DNA of 64,000 nucleotides from Collimonas fungivorans Ter331 (GCF_000221045.1 NC_015856.1:372001-436000), one strand, 5' to 3'; numbered from the stretch's first letter, positions 19,575 to 27,571 are shown. The notes: generated by a model not told the origin, from the letters alone. Made by a program: numbers and translations.

Positions 19575-20135
19575 TTAGTTTTTTTCGTCTATGTAGCATG
19601 GTTTGGACAGGGGATCGAAGTCACGCCAGTCTCCATCGGCAATTGTGCCATTTCCGCGCTCCATGTCGGTGGCTCCCAGCGCCTTCAATAATGCAGTCGC
19701 GGCGCTCTCCTGGCGATCGTCGGCCACTGCTACTGCGACGCGCATTCCGGATTTTCGTATTTCCTGGCGTGAATCGTTGTCTTTGGCATCCTTGCCGCGG
19801 CTATCCTTGGTGGCATCCAGGCTACCCACCAAGCCGCCAAGATGCGCGCCGACAAGAGAACCCAGCACCGGGCCAATGACAGGGACTACCGCAGCGCCGA
19901 CGCCGGCGCCCATGCCTGCGCCGACCGCCGCGCCTGCGGCAAGTCCTGTGTCCGTCTTTTCGGCGCCGGGCGATTTGTCGCGATCGCCGCCGATAGGATA
20001 GATGTCATGCTGGCCGGCCGGGTTCAGATAGAAGCTGCAGATGGCCTCACGTGGATATCCGGCTTGCACCAGTTTAGAGACAGCGTAGTGGACATCGTCC
20101 TGGAGCTGGAATCTTCCAAAAATGATTGATGACAT
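19575..20135 (-). CDS. Glycine-zipper protein, general-stress type
   Basis: The protein has 186 residues. The N-terminal part (residues 1-45; IIFGRFQLQDDVHYAVSKLV then QAGYPREAICSFYL) resembles the alpha/beta domain of heat-induced or general stress proteins that carry a following membrane hairpin. A central Gly/Ala-rich segment, AAGAAVGAGMGAGVGAAVVP continuing to VGSL, forms a glycine zipper likely to insert in membrane as a hairpin. The C-terminal part (MRVAVAVADDRQESAATALL) resembles the second half of the same domain. GAGGAGAAAA precedes the ATG. It is divergent from the YetF-like gene across 204 bases. The role is unknown, perhaps envelope stress. Confidence 0.75.
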   Translation of the reverse strand: MSSIIFGRFQLQDDVHYAVSKLVQAGYPREAICSFYLNPAGQHDIYPIGGDRDKSPGAEKTDTGLAAGAAVGAGMGAGVGAAVVPVIGPVLGSLVGAHLGGLVGSLDATKDSRGKDAKDNDSRQEIRKSGMRVAVAVADDRQESAATALLKALGATDMERGNGTIADGDWRDFDPLSKPCYIDEKN

Positions 20136-20339
20136 TATATTTTCTCCTCAATGATGAATGCATCTGAATACGGGTTCAATTACGGCGCCATTCCAGCAGT
20201 AAAATACCTATGCCAGGCATATTGCAATTCCCCGTTGCCGGTTTCAATAGTCTTCTCGCAGGCAGTTTGTCGCTGCCTTGCTTAACAATTTTTACCAGAA
20301 AAAATCCCTGTGAATGCATGGCGCATATCGGAGGAAAAA

Positions 20340-20843
20340 ATGGAAATTCTTGAAAAAATATTTGGTTCCTCCAGCGATCTCACCGCGCTTCAAATGTCGG
20401 CAAGAGCTTTCCTTATTTTTATCCTTACTCTTTTTTTCCTGCGTTTAAGCGGCAGACGCTCGCTAGGCCACAGAAGCGCATTTGATTTATGCATCACTGT
20501 ACTTCTGGGAGCCGTATTGAGTCGCGCTATTGTCGGTGCTTCGCCAATGATCCCTACTCTATGTGCGGGGGCAACACTGGTGATTCTTCATAGAGTGATC
20601 GCCTTCGCATGCAGAGAATCGAATTATTTAGACGACATCATCAACGGCTCAGCCCGCACCCTTGTATATCAAGGAAAAATCGATCGGCGGCAGATGAGAG
20701 CCGGCTTGATTACAGACGCCGATTTGTTTGAAGCCGTTCAAAAAAAAATTGGGAAAAAGGATCTCTCAAACATTGAAAAAGTGATACTTGAACGTAATGG
20801 GGAAATGACAGTAATTCCTCTGGCGCCGGGATCCAGTCGATAG
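20340..20843 (+). CDS. YetF-like DUF421 membrane protein
   Basis: The protein has 167 residues. Two to three N-terminal membrane segments (SARAFLIFILTLFFLRL; LCITVLLGAVLSRAIVG; PTLCAGATLVILHRVIAF) precede a cytoplasmic DUF421 domain (LVYQGKIDRRQMRAGLITD; VILERNGEMTVI). The RLSGRRSLGHRSAFDL motif is diagnostic. The start at 20340 is chosen because GGAGG lies just upstream; the longer GTG frame from 20310 adds non-conserved residues. The protein is shorter than the Bacillus form (about 230) and fits the short proteobacterial form. Function is unknown. Confidence 0.85.
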   Translation: MEILEKIFGSSSDLTALQMSARAFLIFILTLFFLRLSGRRSLGHRSAFDLCITVLLGAVLSRAIVGASPMIPTLCAGATLVILHRVIAFACRESNYLDDIINGSARTLVYQGKIDRRQMRAGLITDADLFEAVQKKIGKKDLSNIEKVILERNGEMTVIPLAPGSSR

Positions 20844-21108
20844 CCTCTGCCTTCGAACACGTCTCCCGTTCCGCCGACATAACAACATAACTTCAAATTG
20901 GCTAACGTTCTGTACGCCAACCAACAAAAAACGCCTGTTATATTTTCAGTTTGTTTCACTCCGATCGCGCGGGAAATTAGTTCTTTACAAGCCCTCGTTT
21001 TTTGCCAAAAATAAAAAGAAAAATCTACGCTCAAGAATGGATCAGGCATTCATGTGACAGCACGCTGCGATAACCTCATGCATCGATATTGAAGAAGGAG
21101 AAAATCAA

Positions 21109-21363
21109 ATGATGAAAAACATGCTCATTGGTCTGGCTATGACCGCAAGTATTCTAGCCGGCTGTAAAAGGAGCGACGATACTCCGTCAGCGCCGCGCAC
21201 CGACGCGCCGCAGCCGCCAGCCATGACACCGGCGCCGGCGGCGCCATCCTCATCGTCATCGGCCGCCGGCACGTCAGAGGCCTCTTCGGACGCTAGTTCA
21301 ATGGGCCGTTCGGGGGAGGCAAGCCGCTCCCCCAAGACACCTGGTCCGAATGCAGGAAGCTGA
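21109..21363 (+). CDS. Small Pro/Ser/Ala-rich lipoprotein
   Basis: The protein has 84 residues. A lipoprotein signal ends in the lipobox LAGC (MMKNMLIGLAMTASILAGCK), after which nearly everything is low-complexity Pro, Ala, Ser and Thr, as in a flexible linker. GAAGGAG lies before the tandem ATG codons at 21109 and 21112. No family is recognised; it may be an envelope spacer. The 265-base region upstream holds no gene. It lies on the same strand as yetF-like and the PRC-barrel gene. Confidence 0.6.
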   Translation: MMKNMLIGLAMTASILAGCKRSDDTPSAPRTDAPQPPAMTPAPAAPSSSSSAAGTSEASSDASSMGRSGEASRSPKTPGPNAGS

Positions 21364-21593
21364 TGCGGCTTTACATGACAACACACATCGCCACGTACTG
21401 CATTTTTAAAGTGCACTGACGCACAGACTCCAGTTTGATCAGACGCTATTCTGAATTCACGGTCATTCACCGCTCGCTTAAGGGGGTGACCGGAACCACC
21501 GGAAAAACGGAAACGCGATACTGCGCACCGTCAATTGACGGTCGCGGAAATTCACGAATGCGTAGTCTAATCATTTCAGATATGGAGAAAACC

Positions 21594-22019
21594 ATGAGCC
21601 TCAATTATGAAGACCGTGACACTTACGGCATGTATAAAATCCATTCCAGCGACGGTCCTGGTCCAAGCTTGATGGGAGCTAACACGCTGGTCGGCAACGA
21701 TGTCTATAACCGGCAGGATGAGAGTCTGGGCGACATCAAGGAAATCATGCTCGACGTGCAGAATGGAAAAGTATCTTACGCCGTACTGTCTTTCGGCGGT
21801 TTTCTTGGCATGGGAGAAAAATTGTTTGCCGTCCCCTGGAACGCGCTCACACTAGACCCAGCCAACAAGCGCTTCATCCTCGATGTGGGAAAGGAGCGAC
21901 TGAAAGACGCCCCTGGTTTCGACAAGGATCGTTGGCCGGACATGGCGGATCAGAGCTGGACCCGGGAGATACATGCCTATTATGGGACGACTCCCGACTT
22001 GGATGACACGCGAATATAA
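21594..22019 (+). CDS. PRC-barrel domain protein
   Basis: The protein has 141 residues. The PRC-barrel core reads NRQDESLGDIKEIMLDVQNG then KVSYAVLSFGGFLGMGEKLF and VPWNAL, and a C-terminal region ends with SWTREIHAYYGTTPDL. Stand-alone PRC-barrel proteins bind RNA or proteins in some systems, and in soil proteobacteria they often accompany stress genes. The start at 21594 follows TATGGAG; the frame extends to 21435 without support. A strong terminator follows. The 230 bases upstream hold no gene. Confidence 0.85.
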   Translation: MSLNYEDRDTYGMYKIHSSDGPGPSLMGANTLVGNDVYNRQDESLGDIKEIMLDVQNGKVSYAVLSFGGFLGMGEKLFAVPWNALTLDPANKRFILDVGKERLKDAPGFDKDRWPDMADQSWTREIHAYYGTTPDLDDTRI

Positions 22020-22062
22020 TGCGTGCGGTTCGCCTAAGCGGCGTGAATTTCTTGCACGGATC

Positions 22063-22088
22063 GCCTTTGCTCACGCAAAGGCTTTTTT
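22063..22088 (+). terminator. Rho-independent terminator
   Basis: GCCTTTGC (22063-22070) and GCAAAGGC (22075-22082) form a perfect 8-bp stem with a TCAC loop, followed by six T residues. This is the clearest intrinsic terminator in the window and ends the transcript of the PRC-barrel gene. Confidence 0.9.
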
Positions 22089-22168
22089 ATGAACGGTGCT
22101 AAACGAAACCGTCAGGATAGACCTGTTTTCCGGCGGGGCGTCAGACCCAGCGGTACTTCAGCATCCTG

Positions 22169-22540
22169 CTAGGGCAAAGTGTCGCGTTTGGCGAAGATGC
22201 TTGCCATTTCCGCCATGTGCTCGGTGCCCCAGGTGCACAGCGGGACGATCGCGTCAGCCAGGCTGCGGCCGAGCGGCGTCAGCGCGTAGTCCACGCGCGG
22301 CGGTACTTCCTTGTAGTCGGTCCGCACCAGCACGTGATCGGCTTCCAGATCCTTCAACTGCTGGATCAGCACCTTGTTGCTGACGCCCTGGGTCAACCGC
22401 TTGAGCTCGCCGTAGCGCTTCGGGCCGTCGCGCAGGAAAAACAGGACCAGCGGCTTCCACTTGCCCGAGATGATGCGGAGCGTGGCGTCGAGCCCGCAGG
22501 AGAAGCCGCCGGTACCGCAGGTTTCATGGGGTGTCGTCAT
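22169..22540 (-). CDS. HxlR-family transcriptional regulator
   Basis: The protein has 123 residues. The HxlR winged helix is complete: the N-terminal Cys of the redox-sensing type (GFSCGLDATLRIISGKWKPL), then RYGELKRLTQGVSNKVLIQQ, and the wing ending VPPRVDYALTPLGRSL. Members sense electrophiles or aldehydes, often through that Cys, and control a divergent oxidoreductase. This gene is divergent from the SDR at 22655, with repeats at 22550-22585 between them. Confidence 0.92.
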   Translation of the reverse strand: MTTPHETCGTGGFSCGLDATLRIISGKWKPLVLFFLRDGPKRYGELKRLTQGVSNKVLIQQLKDLEADHVLVRTDYKEVPPRVDYALTPLGRSLADAIVPLCTWGTEHMAEMASIFAKRDTLP

Positions 22541-22549
22541 TTTTTTGAT

Positions 22550-22585
22550 GGTTACCTAAAAGTGCATACTTGACCTCAGGTTACC
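22550..22585. promoter_or_regulatory. Candidate HxlR operator: direct repeats around a palindrome
   Basis: GGTTACC occurs at 22550-22556 and again at 22579-22585. Between them, AAGTGCATACTT (22560-22571) has inverted AAGT/ACTT arms. The cluster fills the short divergent promoter of the HxlR and SDR genes and is a natural regulator site. Confidence 0.5.
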
Positions 22586-22654
22586 AGCGCCGCATAGTAT
22601 CGTCAAGTAAGCAGTTTTCCTGCTTCCGTACAACTCCAAGGAAGGATGCACGAT

Positions 22655-23389
22655 ATGAACAGACTGAATGGAAAGACCGCCGTGATCACCGGTGGCGCTA
22701 CCGGTATCGGCCGCGCCGCAGCAAAGCGCTTCATCGAGGAGGGCGCTTTCGTCTTCATCTTTGGCCGCCGGCAGGAAGCGCTCGACGCCGCTGTGGCCGA
22801 GCTCGGGCCTAATGCCCGTGCGGTGAAGGGCTCGGTCTCCGATCTGGCCGACCTCGACCGGCTCTACGCGGCGGTAAAGGCCGAGCGAGGAACCCTCGAC
22901 GTCGTCTTCGCCAATGCCGGGGCGGGAAGCCAGCTTGCGCTCGGCAAGATCACCGCCGAGCACATTGACGAAACCTTCGACACCAATGTGAAGGGTACGA
23001 TCTTCACGGTCCAGAAGGCGCTGCCGCTGATGGGCCAGGGCGGTTCGATCATCCTGACCGGATCCAGCGCCGGCACCACGGGCGCCCCGGCAATGAGTGC
23101 CTACAGTGCGAGCAAGGCGGCAGTGCGCAATCTCGCGCGGACCTGGGCGGAGGACCTGAAGGGAAGCGGCATCCGGGTAAACGTGCTGTCGCCCGGGGCG
23201 ACAGCGACCGAACTCGCGAAGGAAGCGCTAGGCGAGGAGGGCCAGAAGGTGTTCGCCGCGATGACCCCGCTCCAGCGCATGGCCGATCCGGCGGAGATCG
23301 GCGCCGCGGCTGCCTTTCTGGCCTCGCCGGACAGCAGTTTCATGACCGCCAGCGAGGTCGCCGTTGACGGCGGCCTGGCGCAACTCTGA
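22655..23389 (+). CDS. SDR-family oxidoreductase
   Basis: The protein has 244 residues, a classical SDR. The NAD(P) motif is TGGATGIGRAA, with NAGAGS (NNAG equivalent), SSAGTTGAPAMS (catalytic Ser) and YSASK (Tyr and Lys). The C-terminal DGGLAQL pattern is standard. The start at 22655 is chosen because AAGGAAGG lies nine bases before it; the ATG at 22646 would have no space from that site. It is divergent from HxlR and followed after 71 bases by an F420-type reductase. It probably reduces a reactive carbonyl compound in the cytoplasm. Confidence 0.92.
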   Translation: MNRLNGKTAVITGGATGIGRAAAKRFIEEGAFVFIFGRRQEALDAAVAELGPNARAVKGSVSDLADLDRLYAAVKAERGTLDVVFANAGAGSQLALGKITAEHIDETFDTNVKGTIFTVQKALPLMGQGGSIILTGSSAGTTGAPAMSAYSASKAAVRNLARTWAEDLKGSGIRVNVLSPGATATELAKEALGEEGQKVFAAMTPLQRMADPAEIGAAAAFLASPDSSFMTASEVAVDGGLAQL

Positions 23390-23460
23390 TATACCACGCC
23401 CGGCCGGCGCTCCATTCGATATCCGGAGCCCGTAGGGCGTGCTAAACCCAAGGAGAATAT

Positions 23461-24060
23461 ATGAGCTACGCAATTATCGGCTTCGGCAATATCGGCCAGG
23501 CCCTGGCCAAGGCGTTTGCCCGCAACGGCATCGAAGTATCCGTTGCCACCACGCGCAACCCGGAAAGCTTCGCATCCGCCGCGGCCGCGATCGGACCCGC
23601 GATCATTCCCAAAACGCTGGCGGAAGCGGTCAAGGCGGACGTCGTCTTTTTAGCGGTCCGTTTCGAGTCGCACCAGGATGTCGCAAAGGCGCTGCCCAAC
23701 TGGCAGGGCAAGACTATCGTCGATGTGACCAATGCCTATGGCGTGCCCCCTGAGGAACTGGGTGGACAACCTTCTTCCAAGGCCGTCGCGCAGGCCTTCA
23801 CTGGCGGACGGCTGGTCAAGGGCTTCAACCATTTGGGCGCTGCCGTCCTTGACCAAGATCCGGCCGTACATGGTGGCAGGAGAGTCGTATTCCTGGCGAG
23901 CGACGATGGCGACGCCGTAGCGGAAATTAGTGCGCTTGCGGAAAATCTCGGTTTCGCGCCGATCAAGCTTGGCGGGCTTGCGGACGGTGGACTGCTTGTG
24001 CAGGCGCGCGGAAATAGCTGGGGACAACTGATCTTTAAGGACCTGGTCAAGTTCGACTGA
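23461..24060 (+). CDS. NADPH-dependent F420 reductase-like NAD(P)-binding protein
   Basis: The protein has 199 residues. The N-terminal Rossmann motif is IIGFGNIGQALAKAFARNG (residues 5-23), with the DVVFLAVRFESHQDVAKAL segment and NHLGAAVLDQDP, as in the F420-reductase/YrpC-like group (Pfam F420_oxidored). In bacteria without F420 these proteins use NADP(H) on unknown partners. GGAGAATAT lies before the start. It is probably cotranscribed with the SDR upstream. Immediately after its stop comes a Tn3 transposase fragment. Confidence 0.87.
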   Translation: MSYAIIGFGNIGQALAKAFARNGIEVSVATTRNPESFASAAAAIGPAIIPKTLAEAVKADVVFLAVRFESHQDVAKALPNWQGKTIVDVTNAYGVPPEELGGQPSSKAVAQAFTGGRLVKGFNHLGAAVLDQDPAVHGGRRVVFLASDDGDAVAEISALAENLGFAPIKLGGLADGGLLVQARGNSWGQLIFKDLVKFD

Positions 24061-24091
24061 TGAATCGCAATCGCAAATTTCGGTGCGATGC

Positions 24092-24200
24092 CGCCTCTGT
24101 CGGCCAGGCGCGGACAGAGGCGGTAGCCCAGCTGCCGGAATAGGCTGAATACCGCATCGCTGTAAGTGCTGGTGTCGGAGATGATCTGCGTGGGTTGCAA
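24092..24200 (-). pseudogene. Tn3-family transposase (TnpA) fragment
   Basis: On the minus strand a short frame reads PTQIISDTSTYSDAVFSLFR followed by QLGYRLCPRLADRG. This is the conserved part of the DDE domain of Tn3-family TnpA (PTQIISDTxxYSDxxFxLFRLLGYxFxPRLADxG). An in-frame TAG lies just upstream, and homology stops after RLADRGG. Only about 35 codons of a protein of roughly 1000 residues remain, so this is a decayed transposon scar between the F420-type reductase and the glutathione transferase genes. Confidence 0.75.
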
Positions 24201-24281
24201 TTCGGTCTAAGGCCCGACTCGGGTGGTGCTCGGCAGCTTGCGCAGAACAGTAGGTCCCCGATTTATCCAACGCTGCCGACG

Positions 24282-24866
24282 CTAAGCGAGCCCTTCTGCG
24301 CTCAACGCCTTGATCACCGAAGGCAAGCTCTTCATCCGCGTCAGATGATTGCTGAGCGGCTGAGGTAACTCGACGCCCATCATGGCGGCCCATGACAGCA
24401 TGACAAACAGATAGCAGTCGGCAATCGTCATCTGCTCGCCCACCAAAAACGCTTTGTTGCCCAACTGCTCGCTGATGGTGCCGAAGCGCATAAGCAGTGT
24501 CTGTGCGGCCTTCTCCTTTTCCTGCGCGGTTCCACCACGGAAAAAAGGTATGAAGTTGCGATGGATCTCGGTGGTCATGAAAGTCGTCGCTTCCAGAGCG
24601 CGCCAGCGCTCCGCACCGCCTTTAGCCAGAAGCTTGCCCGACTTTTCCGCGATGTAGACAAGAATGGCCAGGTTCTCAGTCAGGATCGTACCGTCGCCCA
24701 GATCGAGCGCTGGGGTATAACCCTTGGAGTTAATAAGATTGAAGTCCGCGCCGTCGTCGGTACGCCGGTCGCGTCCAACTTTGACGAGCCGGTGGGGTAT
24801 TTCCGCCTCGATCAGGGCGATGTGTGAAGCTTGGCTGCAGGCGCCGGGAGCGTAGTAGAGAATCAT
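24282..24866 (-). CDS. Glutathione S-transferase
   Basis: The protein has 194 residues. The thioredoxin-like N-terminal domain begins MILYYAPGACSQASHIALIE, the beta-class bacterial signature with a Cys in the active-site region. The glutathione site includes GYTPALDLGDGTILTENLAI. The helical C-terminal domain has LVGEQMTIADCYLFVML, the conserved N-capping box region. Cytoplasmic GSTs of this type conjugate or reduce electrophiles with glutathione. It is divergent from an HxlR gene that likely represses it. A Tn3 scar lies directly downstream. Confidence 0.93.
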   Translation of the reverse strand: MILYYAPGACSQASHIALIEAEIPHRLVKVGRDRRTDDGADFNLINSKGYTPALDLGDGTILTENLAILVYIAEKSGKLLAKGGAERWRALEATTFMTTEIHRNFIPFFRGGTAQEKEKAAQTLLMRFGTISEQLGNKAFLVGEQMTIADCYLFVMLSWAAMMGVELPQPLSNHLTRMKSLPSVIKALSAEGLA

Positions 24867-24881
24867 GGATGTCCTTTGCGT

Positions 24882-24908
24882 TAAGTCAGGAATGTTGACC
24901 AGGACTTA
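24882..24908. promoter_or_regulatory. Candidate HxlR operator in the GST/HxlR divergent promoter
   Basis: TAAGTC (24882-24887) and GACTTA (24903-24908) are 6-bp inverted arms separated by 15 bases, within the 95-bp space between the divergent genes. The arm spacing of about two helical turns fits a dimeric winged-helix regulator. Confidence 0.45.
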
Positions 24909-24961
24909 GTATGAGACTATCTGAGCTTCGGCAAAAACGCATATTTTTGAGGCCAAGTCAT

Positions 24962-25354
24962 ATGAATGTGACCACACTGCCCACCGGCCGTCACTGTCGC
25001 CAAGTGAGTGAAGTGCTCAACCGGGTCGGCGACAAATGGAGCATGCAGGTGATCGTGGTGCTGCGCGATCAGCCGCGCCGCTTTAACGATCTGCGGCGTC
25101 AGGTCAACGGGATTTCGCAACAGATGCTGACACGCACGCTAAAGGTGCTCGAGCGCGACGGCTTGGTCGAACGCACGGTGCGCACCACCTCGCCACCGCA
25201 GGTCGACTATGCCCTGACGCCATTCGGACATTCGCTTTCCGAACCGGTGCGGGAACTGGCCATATGGGCGCTCGCGAACTTGGATACCCTGTACGACAAT
25301 CGGCTGCGCTACGACGCAAACAACGAAGCGAATGACGACACAAACCAAGCATGA
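24962..25354 (+). CDS. HxlR-family transcriptional regulator
   Basis: The protein has 130 residues. The HxlR core reads CRQVSEVLNRVGDKWSMQVI, then RRFNDLRRQVNGISQQMLTR and TSPPQVDYALTPFGHSL. The conserved Cys near the N-terminus (GRHCRQV) suggests redox sensing. The start at 24962 is chosen because GAGG precedes it and it begins the normal family N-terminus; 24911 is a longer alternative. It is divergent from the glutathione transferase gene. Confidence 0.91.
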   Translation: MNVTTLPTGRHCRQVSEVLNRVGDKWSMQVIVVLRDQPRRFNDLRRQVNGISQQMLTRTLKVLERDGLVERTVRTTSPPQVDYALTPFGHSLSEPVRELAIWALANLDTLYDNRLRYDANNEANDDTNQA

Positions 25355-25505
25355 AGCCAGTGTTGCCTTGAGTCCGGTGGCATCGCATTGCCAGGCGATG
25401 GCATCACACCGCTGATACGCGGCGTGTTTTTCAAACAGGCGAAAGCTGCGCGATGCAGTTCCAGGGCAGGAAGTCGTCGTTAAGATCCAAGCAGCATGAC
25501 GTAGG

Positions 25506-25526
25506 GTGGGCAGATATTCTGCCCAC
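25506..25526. repeat. 8-bp perfect hairpin, REP-like
   Basis: GTGGGCAG (25506-25513) and CTGCCCAC (25519-25526) enclose ATATT. The setting GTAGGGTGGGCA...TGCCCACGC resembles small dispersed palindromes seen in many proteobacterial intergenic regions. It lies between the convergent HxlR and Lrp genes and may also help termination. No other gene or signal is seen in 25355-25563. Confidence 0.4.
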
Positions 25527-25563
25527 GCTGTATGCACTTATGACCGACGTTCCGCGTGGGAAC

Positions 25564-26058
25564 TTAGGTCTGAATGAACTTCTCAAGTGGGTAGTGATGC
25601 TTGATAAACGGCGATTTGATGACAATGTAGCTGAAATACTTTTCGATGCGCAGGTTCTGCTCCAGCAGCGATTCGATTACGCTCTGGTAATGCACGACGC
25701 TGCGGGTCATGAACTTGAGCAAGTAGTCGTAGCCGCCGCTGACCAGGTGGCATTCGATGATCTCGTCGACGTTGCGCAGGTAGGCCTCGAACTTGGCGAA
25801 GTCTTCGCGCCGGTGATCCGATAGGGTTACTTCGGTAAAGACGATCTGTACATCGGCTAGCTTTTCCAGCCTGATATAGGCGCCATATCCGCTGATGTAG
25901 CCGGCCTTTTCCAGGCGCTTTACACGGATCAGGCAGGGGCTGGGCGACAGACCTACGGCATCGGCCAGAACTACATTGGTAATGCGGCTATTTTGCTGCA
26001 GGTGACACAAGATTCTCAGGTCGATCCGGTCCAGCTTTAACGCGCCGTTAGTCATCAT
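25564..26058 (-). CDS. Lrp/AsnC-family transcriptional regulator
   Basis: The protein has 164 residues. The N-terminal HTH is LDRIDLRILCHLQQNSRITN then VVLADAVGLSPSPCLIRVKR, and the C-terminal RAM (ligand-binding) domain includes VDEIIECHLVSGGYDYLLKF. Members bind amino acids or related compounds and control their transport and breakdown. The gene is the nearest regulator to the minus arm of the catabolic cluster (26195-34681) and is transcribed in the same direction as the aminotransferase gene ahead of it. It is the best candidate regulator of that cluster. Confidence 0.93.
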   Translation of the reverse strand: MMTNGALKLDRIDLRILCHLQQNSRITNVVLADAVGLSPSPCLIRVKRLEKAGYISGYGAYIRLEKLADVQIVFTEVTLSDHRREDFAKFEAYLRNVDEIIECHLVSGGYDYLLKFMTRSVVHYQSVIESLLEQNLRIEKYFSYIVIKSPFIKHHYPLEKFIQT

Positions 26059-26194
26059 GTTGTCTCGAGTTATTCAACTCATCTGGTCTGCCAGGTTCGT
26101 CCCGAAGCCGACAGACCAGATGTTGTAGAGCATTTTATACTCTCCGGCCATTTTTGCCACGTCCTGCCGGTCCGCTTTACGTGGGCGAGCAGCC

Positions 26195-27571
26195 TTACCT
26201 GAGGGCCTGGCGTACTTCGGGCTGCTCCAGCACTTCATCGAGCAGGGCCTTCAGGCGCGCGAACATGAGTTCGAAGTCGGCCTGGGTAAAGCACAGGGCC
26301 GGCGCGAAGCCCAGGATGTTGTCGCCAAAGGCGCGGAACACCAGGCCGTGTTTGTAGGCAGCCTGGAAGATCCTGTCGTGCAGTTTCAGCTCGGGGGCGA
26401 AACGCGCCTTGCTACCCTTGTCGGCCACCAATTCAAGCGCGCCCAGGAGGCCGCGGCTGCGCGCATCGCCCACCAGCGGATGGGAAAGCAGGGCGCGCAG
26501 CCCAGCGGCGAAATGCGGTTCCATCGCTCGGCCGTTCTCCAGCAAGCCACCTTCTTCGTACAAGCGCAGCACCTCCAGTGCGACGGCGGCGCTGACCGGA
26601 TGGGCAGAATACGTCTGGCCATGGCCGACCACGGTGGCCAGCGGCGCTCCATCGGCGATGCCCCGGTAGACGCGATCCGACATCATCACGGCGCCCATAG
26701 GTGCATAGCCGGCAGTCAGACCTTTGGCCATGGTCATCAGATCCGGCTGCACATCTTCATCCAGGCAGGCGAACATGGGGCCGGTGCGGCCGAAACCGGT
26801 GATGACTTCATCGACCACGAACAGGACGTCGAGCTCGTTGCAGGCCTGCTGCATGGCCTTCAACCAGCCCCTGGGCGGCACGATCACGCCGCCCGAGCCT
26901 TGGACCGGTTCGCAGAAGAAAGCCGCCACCTGGTCCGAGCCCAGCTCGGCCACTTTGTCGCGCAGCGCGTGCACCGAGGCGGCGATGATGGCGGCATCGT
27001 CTGGCAGTTCGCTGCGATAGGGATAGGGCGAGGGAATGTAATGCTGGGTCGGCAGCGGCAGGTCGAAGTTGAAATGGAAGTTGGGCAGCGCCGTCAGGCC
27101 GGCGCCTACCGACGAGGAACCGTGGTAGCCGCGTTGAAGGGAGATGAAATGTTTCTTGGCCGGTTTGCCGATGGAATTGTGGTAGTGCGTGATGTAGCGG
27201 ATGGCGGCATCGACCGCGTCCGACCCGCCCAGCGTGAAATAGACATGCTGGAGCGAAGCGGGGCTAATGTCCACCAGCTTCTTGGCCAGCAGGATGGCCG
27301 GTTCGGAGGCGAAGTGGAAATAGCCGGTGGCATAGGGCAGGCGCTGCATCTGCTCGGTCGCGGCACGGACCACGCTTTCCTGGCCGTAGCCGGTGTTGAC
27401 ACACCACAGGCCCGAGAAGGCGTCCAGCAATTCCTTGTCATGATGGTCGGTCAAATAGGCGCCGCGACCGGACTTGAGGATGATCGGGCCGAGCTCTTCG
27501 TGCTCGCGGAAGCTGGCGACGGGATGGATCAGGTGGCTGCGGTCAAGGGCAGCCAGGGTCGATGTTTGCAT
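26195..27571 (-). CDS. Class III PLP-dependent aminotransferase (omega-amino acid or diamine type)
   Basis: The protein has 458 residues, usual for SpuC/beta-alanine-pyruvate aminotransferases. Conserved parts are HPVASFREHEELGPIILKSG, YLTDHHDKELLDAFSGLWCV, the PLP phosphate site RGYHGSS, DEVITGFGRTG with the PLP-ring Asp, and the Schiff-base Lys in MAKGLTAGYAP. The start at 27571 gives the normal N-terminus; the frame extends to 27766 with low-complexity residues and no support. The enzyme should move an amino group from a terminal amine or beta/gamma-amino acid to pyruvate, giving an aldehyde or oxo acid. The GabD-like dehydrogenase two genes upstream could oxidise that aldehyde. Confidence 0.92.
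   Translation of the reverse strand: MQTSTLAALDRSHLIHPVASFREHEELGPIILKSGRGAYLTDHHDKELLDAFSGLWCVNTGYGQESVVRAATEQMQRLPYATGYFHFASEPAILLAKKLVDISPASLQHVYFTLGGSDAVDAAIRYITHYHNSIGKPAKKHFISLQRGYHGSSSVGAGLTALPNFHFNFDLPLPTQHYIPSPYPYRSELPDDAAIIAASVHALRDKVAELGSDQVAAFFCEPVQGSGGVIVPPRGWLKAMQQACNELDVLFVVDEVITGFGRTGPMFACLDEDVQPDLMTMAKGLTAGYAPMGAVMMSDRVYRGIADGAPLATVVGHGQTYSAHPVSAAVALEVLRLYEEGGLLENGRAMEPHFAAGLRALLSHPLVGDARSRGLLGALELVADKGSKARFAPELKLHDRIFQAAYKHGLVFRAFGDNILGFAPALCFTQADFELMFARLKALLDEVLEQPEVRQALR

Noticed and set aside
22138-22148. GCGTCAGACCC, an 11-base match to the end of Tn3-type inverted repeats
   Set aside because: The orientation puts the element to the left, away from the transposase scar, the match does not continue inward, and a similar string occurs by chance in the ATPase gene near 11606.
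23650-24393. 247-codon minus frame opposite the F420-type reductase
   Set aside because: It is a shadow; the real content of this strand here is the Tn3 fragment in a different frame at 24092-24200.
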